The translations under genes were made by a program, and so were the position numbers. Positions 1-4,998 of a stretch of DNA of 22,097 nt are shown piece after piece. The DNA comes from Phascolarctobacterium_B sp045598345 (lineage in GTDB: Bacteria > Bacillota > Negativicutes > Acidaminococcales > Acidaminococcaceae): contig JAZLLX010000047.1 of the NCBI GenBank assembly GCA_045598345.1, forward strand, positions 1 to 22,097. The letters are read 5' to 3'. How positions within the stretch are numbered: position 1 is the stretch's first letter; each line of letters starts with the position of its first letter. The notes beneath the pieces were generated by a model. The model was not told the DNA's origin and did no database searches. It saw only the letters and a program-made list of their open reading frames with translations.

Positions 1-141
1 GTAACAATTAATATCAATAATGATACGATTGAGTATTTTAAGGCAATGTCCGAAGAAAATCACATTCCGTATCAGACATTGATAAATCTTTATCTTGCTG
101 ACTGTGTCAAGAACAAACGAAAATTGCAAATGGTATGGTAA
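1..141 (+). CDS. BrnA/CopG-like antitoxin, C-terminal part (partial)
   Basis: An open frame enters from the left edge and stops at TAA 139-141, leaving 46 residues. The segment reads as a ribbon-helix-helix antitoxin tail: a short strand (TINI), then DTIEYFKAMSEEN and IPYQTLINLYLADC, ending in a basic KRKLQMVW tail. The IPYQTLIN helix is typical of BrnA-type antitoxins, which bind DNA as dimers and neutralise a BrnT RNase encoded just upstream, here outside the window. A bidirectional terminator follows immediately. The family call rests on a partial sequence, so another CopG-type antitoxin is possible. The start and the toxin cannot be seen. Confidence 0.6.
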   Translation, partial: VTININNDTIEYFKAMSEENHIPYQTLINLYLADCVKNKRKLQMVW

Positions 142-143
142 CC

Positions 144-180
144 AAAAACCGCTTACGATTGAGGTTCGTAAGCGGTTTTT
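144..180. terminator. Bidirectional intrinsic terminator
   Basis: A perfect 14-bp inverted repeat (144-157 with 167-180, core CCGCTTACG/CGTAAGCGG) has a 9-nt loop. It has A5 at its left end and T5 at its right, so it can terminate transcripts on both strands: the antitoxin on plus and the Xre gene on minus. It overlaps the Xre stop codon. A related stem (CGCTTACG/CGTAAGCG) ends the other Xre gene near 19800. Confidence 0.85.
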
Positions 181-487
181 AGTTTGCAAGATTGGCGATA
201 ACGGCGGTAATGTTGTCAAATTTTTCCGTGTCTAATTTTTGCAGGTTTTTTATTGCAGTCCTTAGTTTTTCCGGCTGCGAATTTTCGGTGTTAAAAAATT
301 CTGAGGGGGTAATTTTTAGGTAGTCGCAGATGGACAGGAACACAGACATACTGGGCATAGCACGACCGGACTCAATGGTGTTGATATAATTTGGGTTTTG
401 CCCAATGGATAAACTCATATCCCTTGCAGAAACACCTTTTTGAGAGCGTAAATCATATAATCTTTTTTGAAATTCATCATCAAACAT
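179..487 (-). CDS. Xre-family transcriptional regulator (HTH)
   Basis: This 102-residue protein has an N-terminal Cro/CI-type helix-turn-helix at about residues 5-60 (KRLYDLRSQKGVSARDMSLS, then IGQNPNYINTIESGRAMPS) and a short helical tail. A longer frame begins at 499, but its ATG overlaps the GGAGG Shine-Dalgarno sequence. The ATG at 487 lies 5 nt after that GGAGG and is the better start. The gene is divergent from the DUF1232 gene at 628. The two promoters overlap, and repeated ATATTGTA boxes lie over them, which suggests autorepression and control of the neighbour. The function is inferred from the fold. The DNA target is a guess from the repeats. Confidence 0.85.
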   Translation of the reverse strand: MFDDEFQKRLYDLRSQKGVSARDMSLSIGQNPNYINTIESGRAMPSMSVFLSICDYLKITPSEFFNTENSQPEKLRTAIKNLQKLDTEKFDNITAVIANLAN

Positions 488-524
488 AATTGCCTCCATA
501 ACATATTGTATATTACAGAATAAT

Positions 525-552
525 ATTGTATAACAGAAAAAATGGTTGACAA
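525..552 (-). promoter_or_regulatory. Promoter of the Xre gene
   Basis: On the minus strand, TTGTCA (552-547) and TACAAT (530-525) are separated by 16 bp, upstream of the Xre start at 487. It overlaps the divergent promoter, so only one may fire at a time. Confidence 0.5.
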
Positions 553-574
553 ATATTCGTCTAACATATATAAT
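546..574 (+). promoter_or_regulatory. Consensus sigma-70 promoter for the DUF1232 operon
   Basis: TTGACA (546-551) and TATAAT (569-574) are both perfect consensus with exactly 17 bp between. The predicted start near 581 gives a leader of about 47 nt before the ATG at 628. So strong a promoter next to a divergent repressor suggests a gene that is normally held off. Confidence 0.8.
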
Positions 575-627
575 GAGTTAAAAATAGAAAATAACGTAAA
601 AATACAATATTTTATAAGGTAGATGTT

Positions 628-996
628 ATGGCAAATTTTTCAGATGAAGAACTAACAGAATCAATGAATAAGTACGCCAATACTTACGATGACAGCAAGT
701 TTTGGACTATCATTAGAAAGTATGGCAAGAAAATTGGCGGTGGCTTGTTGACAAAGGCATTGCAACTTTATTATCTTTTGCAAAAAGGGGATGTCCCGAA
801 CAAAATAAAACTTATGATTATGGGGGCGTTGGCATATTTGGTCAGTCCTGTAGATTTGATACCCGATTTGATACCATTGTTAGGGTGGACGGATGATGCG
901 GCGGCAGTTGGTTTGGTTGTGAACCAGTTAAGTAACTATATTGATGGTGATATAGTGGATATGGCACGAAAGAAGATAGAGGAGATTTTTGGGTAG
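628..996 (+). CDS. YkvA-family (DUF1232) small membrane protein
   Basis: A 122-residue protein with the DUF1232 signature at about residues 66-94: a hydrophobic helix (IMGALAYLVSPVDLIPDLIP), then a LLGWTDDAAAV turn. The first 60 residues are charged and probably cytoplasmic, and the tail is basic (MARKKIEEIFG). The family is widespread, membrane-associated and of unknown biochemical role. It is driven by a consensus promoter and divergent from an Xre gene. The next gene starts 16 nt after its stop behind its own strong AAGGAGG, so the two are probably co-transcribed. Family membership is clear, but the function is not known. Confidence 0.85.
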   Translation: MANFSDEELTESMNKYANTYDDSKFWTIIRKYGKKIGGGLLTKALQLYYLLQKGDVPNKIKLMIMGALAYLVSPVDLIPDLIPLLGWTDDAAAVGLVVNQLSNYIDGDIVDMARKKIEEIFG

Positions 997-1012
997 GAAG
1001 GAGGTATGTATT

Positions 1013-1354
1013 ATGGATCCTATGAGTTATGCAACCGCAATAGAAGGTATTTTGCGAAAAAAAATAAATTGTAAAACTTATGGAGAATTCGGCATTAAAG
1101 GAAATGATAATATTTTAAGTCGTGATTGGAAGAGTCCTATATATTTTGTTCTTGGTTATCATTATGCAATGTCTGAAAATAAGGATGAAATAAAAAAGGA
1201 AATAGACAATTTCATTGATGAATATTTAGATGCAAAATCTATTGATGACTTGGCAGAAAAGTATAATTATTACAAACCTAGTACGAAAAAAAACATATGT
1301 GAATATCTTGATGGAATGGTTACAGATTTACGAAAATTATTAAAATTGGATTAG
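1013..1354 (+). CDS. Hypothetical protein, 113 residues
   Basis: I do not recognise this family. The start is set at ATG 1013 because a full AAGGAGG lies at 997-1003, 9 nt upstream. An in-frame upstream start at 989 would overlap the previous gene and cut out this ribosome-binding site. The protein is soluble-looking, Lys/Asp-rich and mostly helical in appearance, with no signal peptide or membrane segment. It includes a short WKSPIYFVLGYHYAM stretch and a charged KKEIDNFIDEYLDAKSIDDL helix. It follows the DUF1232 gene in an apparent operon under the consensus promoter at 546. Codon use is AT-rich, as across the whole accessory segment. Confidence 0.65.
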   Translation: MDPMSYATAIEGILRKKINCKTYGEFGIKGNDNILSRDWKSPIYFVLGYHYAMSENKDEIKKEIDNFIDEYLDAKSIDDLAEKYNYYKPSTKKNICEYLDGMVTDLRKLLKLD

Positions 1355-1460
1355 GCTAGATGGTTAAATAAAATGCGAAGGTGTTTTATTAGTTTAGAAT
1401 TTGTCAACAATTGAATAATTGATTGATAAGTAAAAAATGTTTAGAAAGGAGGAGTGCATT

Positions 1461-1577
1461 ATGCAAAAGAAAGTTTGCTACAAAAAACCAGTTGTTTTAG
1501 CAGCAACAAAGGTTGGCAAGACATTTAGCATGGGTTGCCAAACAAAAAGTTGTTTGTATTTGTCTTGCAGATGCTAA
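1461..1577 (+). CDS. Cys-rich RiPP precursor peptide 1 (38 aa)
   Basis: A 38-residue frame behind an AGGAGG site at 1447-1452 (8 nt to the ATG). The peptide has a basic leader (MQKKVCYKKPVVLAATK) and a core with four cysteines at 26, 31, 36 and 38 (GCQTKSCLYLSCRC). It is 30/38 identical to the next peptide, and 16 of those 30 shared residues use different codons, which argues for selection on the protein. The leader holds a YxxP motif (Tyr7-Pro10) like that read by RRE domains in lasso-peptide systems. The adjacent maturase carries an RRE-like N-terminal region. It differs from peptide 2 by an extra Cys6. I infer a precursor for thioether-type (sacti- or ranthipeptide-like) modification. The product and role are unknown. 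A 10-bp AT hyphenated repeat (CAATT/AATTG, 1408-1421) lies upstream, and I see no strong promoter. Confidence 0.75.
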   Translation: MQKKVCYKKPVVLAATKVGKTFSMGCQTKSCLYLSCRC

Positions 1578-1635
1578 TAATTGGATTTGAAAGTTTATGG
1601 CAAAGTTAAATTGCTGAGAATGGAGGTGACTGACG

Positions 1636-1752
1636 ATGCAAAAGAAGGTGTCTTACAAGAAACCTAGCGTGTTAGCTGTGACTAAAACAGGTAAAACTTT
1701 TAGTATGCCCTGTGGTGTTAAAAGTTGTTTGTACTTGTCCTGTAAATGCTAA
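1636..1752 (+). CDS. Cys-rich RiPP precursor peptide 2 (38 aa)
   Basis: A second 38-residue frame, starting at ATG 1636 behind GGAGG (1622-1626) and ending at TAA 1750-1752. It keeps the leader pattern of peptide 1 (KKVSYKKPSVLAVTKTGKTFSM, read in two parts around Tyr7-Pro10) and the core KSCLYLSC followed by KC, with cysteines at 26, 31, 36 and 38 in identical spacing (C-x4-C-x4-C-x-C). Variable positions cluster at the core start (PCGV against GCQT). The leader lacks Cys6, so only the four core cysteines are common and likely modified. It lies 59 nt after peptide 1 and 72 nt before the radical SAM gene, with a stem-loop between. No double-glycine cleavage site is visible and no peptidase or exporter is encoded nearby. 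Confidence 0.75.
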   Translation: MQKKVSYKKPSVLAVTKTGKTFSMPCGVKSCLYLSCKC

Positions 1753-1761
1753 TAGTTGGGG

Positions 1762-1807
1762 TGGAAGTACATTGAATTGTATGTCAATGTACTTCCATTT
1801 AATTTTG
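1762..1807 (+). terminator. Stem-loop between precursors and maturase (likely attenuator)
   Basis: A perfect 14-bp stem (1762-1775 with 1784-1797, starting TGGAAGTACATTGA) has an 8-nt loop and a weak T-rich tail (TTTAATTTT, 1798-1806). Its position just after the second precursor and 18 nt before the next start fits partial termination or mRNA protection, giving more precursor than enzyme. This arrangement is common in peptide operons. Confidence 0.7.
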
Positions 1808-1824
1808 TGGAGGAGAATAAGTAA

Positions 1825-3249
1825 ATGTTTTATAAATTAAAATCTGATTGTTATTTTAGGCGGTATGGTGATTTTGGTTATATAGTCAGACCGATTATAT
1901 ATGAAGAAGAAGTTGTTGATGCCAGTGGGATTTATTTTATTGAGCAATTGAATTATGAATTTCGCAATATAGAAAATATTGTAAATAGTTTGTTAAAAGT
2001 GTTTGAAGGTATAGATTATGAGGAATTAAAGAGAGATGCTATTGTGTTTTATGATACTTTAGTTAGTGATGGGTTTATAGATGCGGTAGAAGATCCTAAT
2101 AGAAATGTGTTACGTAAGGAAGTTAATCATAAAAATATAAAAAAATGTCAGTTTAGTAATTATCGGTATGATTCAGCATCTAAATTATTGATTGATTATT
2201 CTAAGAAAAACCCAATTATTTGTGGTTTCCATATTGAGTTACTGACTAAATGTAATGAAAGGTGTATTCATTGTTATATACCACACAGTCAAAAAAATAC
2301 AGAAATTTCATTTGATTTAATGATGGATGTATTAGAACAATGTAAGAGTATGGGGGTGTTAACAGTCGTTTTTTCTGGTGGTGAACCTATGTTACATCCT
2401 AATTTTTGTGATTTTTTGAAAAAGGCAAAAGATTTGGATATAAATGTAACAGTATTATCAAATTTAACTATAATGAGTGAAAGGATTTTGGAGTGCTTAA
2501 AATATAGGCATCCGACGGGCGTGAACGTTTCTGTTTATTCTATGGATGAAAAAATACATGATAGTATTACAACGGTAGTTGGATCTCATAAAAGGACTAT
2601 TTCAAACATACTTACTTTGATAGAAAATGATATTCCTGTTAAAATTAATTGTCCAATTATGGCACAAAATAAGGACAGTTTTGTAGATGTTATAAAATGG
2701 GCAGAACAACATAATATAGTTGTGATACCAGATCATTTGATAATGGCTCAATCAGATAGAAATACTGATGTGTTAAAAAATAGGATAGATAGGGACGACT
2801 TATATCAGATTGTTAGTACAATAGTTAATAGTAAAGGTATCTTTAGATCCATTAATGATGTGGATAACAAAATGAATGAATGTGAAACGGACGATGATGT
2901 TGTGTGTGGAGTAGGAATAACGATGTTATGTATGATATCATCTGGAGATGTATATCCGTGTGTAGGATGGAAGAAATATTTATGTGGAAATTTGAATAAA
3001 CAATCATTAAGTGATATTTGGAATAAATCTACGGAATTACAATATTTAAGAAAGTTAAGATTTAAGGATTTTAAGCAGTGCAAAGGTTGTAAAGATAAAA
3101 ATTATTGTGCGATGTGCATTAGTAGAAACTCTAACGAGGATCCCAATGGTGATATTTTTAATATTCCACAAATAACTTGTGATGCTGCTGAAATACATCA
3201 TAAAGTAGTTGAGGAATACAGAAAGAAACTTATCACAGATTCAAAGTAA
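1825..3249 (+). CDS. RiPP maturase: RRE-like, radical SAM, SPASM protein
   Basis: A 474-residue enzyme with an N-terminal PqqD/RRE-like region at about residues 1-95 (MFYKLKSDCYFRRYGDFGY start, winged-helix-like), which would bind the precursor leader. The radical SAM core from about 130 has the [4Fe-4S] motif C143-x3-C147-x2-C150 and SGGEP at 184-188 for SAM binding. A C-terminal SPASM domain has cysteines at 361, 369, 379, 387, 419, 422, 428, 431 and 452, enough for two auxiliary clusters. The family installs carbon-sulfur or carbon-carbon links in peptides. Two Cys-rich peptides immediately upstream are the natural substrates, so Cys-to-alpha or beta/gamma-carbon thioethers are likely. A GGAGG at 1810-1814 sets the start. 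It is clearly more AT-rich than the housekeeping genes. Which bond it forms cannot be told from sequence. Confidence 0.9.
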   Translation: MFYKLKSDCYFRRYGDFGYIVRPIIYEEEVVDASGIYFIEQLNYEFRNIENIVNSLLKVFEGIDYEELKRDAIVFYDTLVSDGFIDAVEDPNRNVLRKEVNHKNIKKCQFSNYRYDSASKLLIDYSKKNPIICGFHIELLTKCNERCIHCYIPHSQKNTEISFDLMMDVLEQCKSMGVLTVVFSGGEPMLHPNFCDFLKKAKDLDINVTVLSNLTIMSERILECLKYRHPTGVNVSVYSMDEKIHDSITTVVGSHKRTISNILTLIENDIPVKINCPIMAQNKDSFVDVIKWAEQHNIVVIPDHLIMAQSDRNTDVLKNRIDRDDLYQIVSTIVNSKGIFRSINDVDNKMNECETDDDVVCGVGITMLCMISSGDVYPCVGWKKYLCGNLNKQSLSDIWNKSTELQYLRKLRFKDFKQCKGCKDKNYCAMCISRNSNEDPNGDIFNIPQITCDAAEIHHKVVEEYRKKLITDSK

Positions 3250-3264
3250 AGGAGAAATTTTATT

Positions 3265-3417
3265 ATGGCATCAGTTGAGTGGATGTGTACTGTATGTGGT
3301 ACAAAAGTTATTCGGTCGGATACAAGTGGCAGACCTATGCCGGGAACTTGTCCAAGGGCGTTAATCAAAGGCAGACCCCACCGTTGGATAAAAAATCGTG
3401 AGTTAGGAAAAAAGTAG
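3265..3417 (+). CDS. Small zinc-ribbon-like protein (50 aa)
   Basis: A 50-residue frame starts 15 nt after the maturase stop behind AAAGGAG (3248-3254). It contains C8-x2-C11, then C29-P30, H39 and W41 (MCTVCG near the start, GTCPRA in the middle, PHRWI near the end). This gives a CCCH set able to bind zinc or iron. The protein is very basic (many Arg and Lys), with no membrane segment. It ends just before a strong terminator and so is the last gene of the RiPP unit. The role is unknown: partner of the maturase, regulator, or an unrelated small ribbon protein. I prefer a protein to a third precursor because it lacks the KSCLYLSC core. Confidence 0.6.
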   Translation: MASVEWMCTVCGTKVIRSDTSGRPMPGTCPRALIKGRPHRWIKNRELGKK

Positions 3418-3455
3418 TTTAAGAAAAAATATTTTTTTAACAATGCAGTAAGGCG

Positions 3456-3518
3456 GAATATTATCTAATTTTCCATCAAAAAAAGCAGGAAAATTAGACA
3501 ATATTCTTTCTTTTCAAT
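3456..3518 (+). terminator. Intrinsic terminator of the RiPP operon
   Basis: A 19-bp stem with a single A/C mismatch (3456-3474 with 3488-3506, arms GAATATT and TCTAATTTTCC) has a 13-nt loop and is followed by a T-rich tail (TTTCTTTTC). It closes the peptide operon. Confidence 0.75.
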
Positions 3519-3556
3519 TTTGTTTATGAGTTTGGAAACTTGGGAGAGGGGTGGTT

Positions 3557-3694
3557 TTGTTAAAAAAACCACCTACTTTATTTATATGTTGGAAATGTAA
3601 GAAAGTTTTAGAGTTTAAATTTAGGTTGAAATGGATAATACCAAATATATTTGTGTGTTTTTACAATATTTGCTTGCAATTGCTTGCAAAATAG
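3557..3694 (+). CDS. Possible 45-aa CxxC peptide (TTG start), doubtful
   Basis: The 311-nt gap 3418-3728 holds the RiPP terminator, this frame and the toxin-antitoxin promoter. The frame would start at TTG 3557 with GAGAGGGG 5 nt upstream and encode LLKKPPTLFICWKCKK followed by a hydrophobic, Cys-containing tail, stopping at TAG 3692-3694. The CWKC knuckle recalls a zinc ribbon. A rare start, short length and overlap with the next promoter region make it weak, and it may be a decayed gene or chance. Confidence 0.2.
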   Translation: MLKKPPTLFICWKCKKVLEFKFRLKWIIPNIFVCFYNICLQLLAK

Positions 3695-3710
3695 AATATA
3701 ATATTTGCAA
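3670..3710 (+). promoter_or_regulatory. Promoter and operator of the toxin-antitoxin pair
   Basis: TATAAT (3697-3702) is preceded by a -35-like TTGCAA (3674-3679) at 17 bp. The 10-mer TTGCTTGCAA is tandemly duplicated (3670-3679, 3680-3689), and a third palindromic TTGCAA lies at 3705-3710. So three TTGCAA sites surround the -10 box, a layout that fits autorepression by the antitoxin. Confidence 0.65.
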
Positions 3711-3728
3711 AAGGAGGTAAGAGATAGT

Positions 3729-4034
3729 ATGGCTACAAGTTCAGTTGTTTATGCAAGAATTGATCATGGACTTAAAGAAAAAGCAGAGAAAATTCTTTCA
3801 TCTTTAGGTATTACACCTTCAGGGGCTGTTCAAATGTTTTATAGTAAAATAGTTATGACTCAAGGCATTCCTTTTGATTTACACTTGGAAAACAAATTGC
3901 CTGTTGCTGTTGGCGGTTTAAGTCGTGAACAGTTAAATGAAGAAATTGTTAAGGGAATTAAATCAATTCGTTCAGGATTTTTGTACTCCGCAAAAGATTT
4001 GGATACGGAATTTGAAAGGATGTATGGCGTGTGA
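3729..4034 (+). CDS. RelB/DinJ-family antitoxin
   Basis: A 101-residue protein. An AGGAGG at 3713-3718 sets the start at ATG 3729, not the in-frame TTG upstream. The N-terminus is a ribbon-helix-helix (SSVVYARIDHGLKEKAEKIL, then SSLGITPSGAVQMFYSKIV), with the family's short QGIPFDL turn at about residue 50. The C-terminal half (EEIVKGIKSIRSGFLYSAKDLDTEFERMYGV) would wrap the toxin. It would repress its own promoter, whose repeated TTGCAA boxes lie directly upstream. The stop codon overlaps the toxin start by 4 nt, so the two proteins are translationally coupled. Confidence 0.9.
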   Translation: MATSSVVYARIDHGLKEKAEKILSSLGITPSGAVQMFYSKIVMTQGIPFDLHLENKLPVAVGGLSREQLNEEIVKGIKSIRSGFLYSAKDLDTEFERMYGV

Positions 4035-4354
4035 AAACTGAGTATATGGTTGTATATTCTGAAGCCGCAAGAAATGATTTGCATGCCATTTACAGGTATA
4101 TTGCAAATACAAAAATGTCGCCTGAAACAGCTAAAAGATTAACTTTAAAAATTAGGAAAAAGATTTATTCGTTGAATATTATGCCAAAGAGGTTTGCGAT
4201 GCTTGATTGGAAACCATGGAAAACTATGGGACTTCGCAAGGTAGCAGTTGATAACTATTTGATTTTTTATTATGTTGATGAAGAACATAATAATGTGATT
4301 ATTGTCAGAATATTTTATGGTGGCAGAGATATAGAAACGATGAACATAGAGTAA
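4031..4354 (+). CDS. RelE/ParE-family toxin
   Basis: A 107-residue protein that starts at GTG 4031 inside the antitoxin stop (GTGA overlap). It has the RelE/ParE fold pattern: an EYMVVYSEAARNDLHAIYRYIA first strand and helix, a central LNIMPKRFAMLDW segment, and a C-terminal strand set (LRKVAVDNYLIFYYVDEEHNNVIIVRIFYGGRD). The RIFYGGRD ending is typical. RelE members cleave ribosome-bound mRNA and ParE members poison gyrase, and the sequence does not settle which applies. The ATPase-free, compact size fits a single-domain toxin. It lies 17 nt upstream of the housekeeping engB, so the module looks inserted at the edge of a conserved operon. Confidence 0.9.
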   Translation: MKTEYMVVYSEAARNDLHAIYRYIANTKMSPETAKRLTLKIRKKIYSLNIMPKRFAMLDWKPWKTMGLRKVAVDNYLIFYYVDEEHNNVIIVRIFYGGRDIETMNIE

Positions 4355-4371
4355 CTTTTAAGAGATTTGAA

Positions 4372-4998
4372 ATGAAAAAGTGGGATATTGTTAATGCCAA
4401 ATATATAACGAGTGCGGTGCGGGAGGAGCAGTACCCTGTGGCTTTGACACAGGTTGCTTTTATTGGCCGCAGTAATGTGGGCAAGTCCTCTTTGATAAAT
4501 TCCCTGTGCCGCCGTAAGGGCTTGGCAAGGGTCAGCGGCACTCCCGGAAAAACCCAGACCATCAATTTCTACGAAATAGACGGAAAATGCTTGGAAGAGG
4601 ACAGTGATTTACGCCTGAAGTTTCATTTTGTGGATTTGCCCGGTTACGGCTTTGCCAAGACCAGCAAAAAAGATACGGAAGTGTGGAGCGGATTTATCGG
4701 CAAATATTTGGAAAAGGCACGGGGCATTGTGACCGTGTGCCAGTTGGTTGACATCCGTCACGACCCAATGACCATTGATTTGGAATGTTACAACTGGTTA
4801 AAAGATTGTGGCAGGCGTGTCTTAATCATTTTGACCAAGTCGGACAAATTAAGTAAAAATCAAGTTGCCAGTCGGGTGGCACTTTTCAAAAGAGAGTTGC
4901 ATTTGGAAGACAGGGATGTGGTGGCATATTCTTCTTTGGATAACAAGCAGCGTGCTTTTTTGATTAACAGGTTGATGGAGGATGTTTTGCCGTGCTGA
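4372..4998 (+). CDS. engB: Ribosome-biogenesis GTPase EngB (YsxC/YihA)
   Basis: A 208-residue GTPase of usual length that assists late assembly of the 50S subunit. Motifs seen: G1 GRSNVGKSS (32-40), a switch I Thr in SGTPGKTQTINF (55-66), G3 DLPGYG (88-93), G4 TKSD (155-158) and a G5-like YSS near the end. The start ATG 4372 lacks a strong Shine-Dalgarno sequence (AGAGATTT upstream). In many Firmicutes the gene follows lon or clpX, but here the toxin-antitoxin pair sits 17 nt upstream, so its original promoter may have been displaced. It overlaps the next gene by 7 nt. Codon use is more GC-rich than in the accessory segment to the left. Confidence 0.97.
   Translation: MKKWDIVNAKYITSAVREEQYPVALTQVAFIGRSNVGKSSLINSLCRRKGLARVSGTPGKTQTINFYEIDGKCLEEDSDLRLKFHFVDLPGYGFAKTSKKDTEVWSGFIGKYLEKARGIVTVCQLVDIRHDPMTIDLECYNWLKDCGRRVLIILTKSDKLSKNQVASRVALFKRELHLEDRDVVAYSSLDNKQRAFLINRLMEDVLPC

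Larger units (their letters stand above)
503..610. promoter_or_regulatory. Candidate Xre operator boxes
   Basis: The octamer ATATTGTA occurs at 503-510 and 523-530, exactly 20 bp apart (two helical turns), each followed by an ACAGAA tail. It occurs once more inverted (TACAATAT) at 603-610. Copy two overlaps the minus-strand -10 box of the Xre gene, and the inverted copy lies in the leader of the divergent gene. This arrangement fits a self-regulating Xre repressor. Binding itself is inference. Confidence 0.5.

Noticed and set aside
3265..3417. Third RiPP precursor
   Set aside because: It lacks the YxxP leader and the KSCLYLSC core, and its CxxC...C...H pattern fits a zinc ribbon better.
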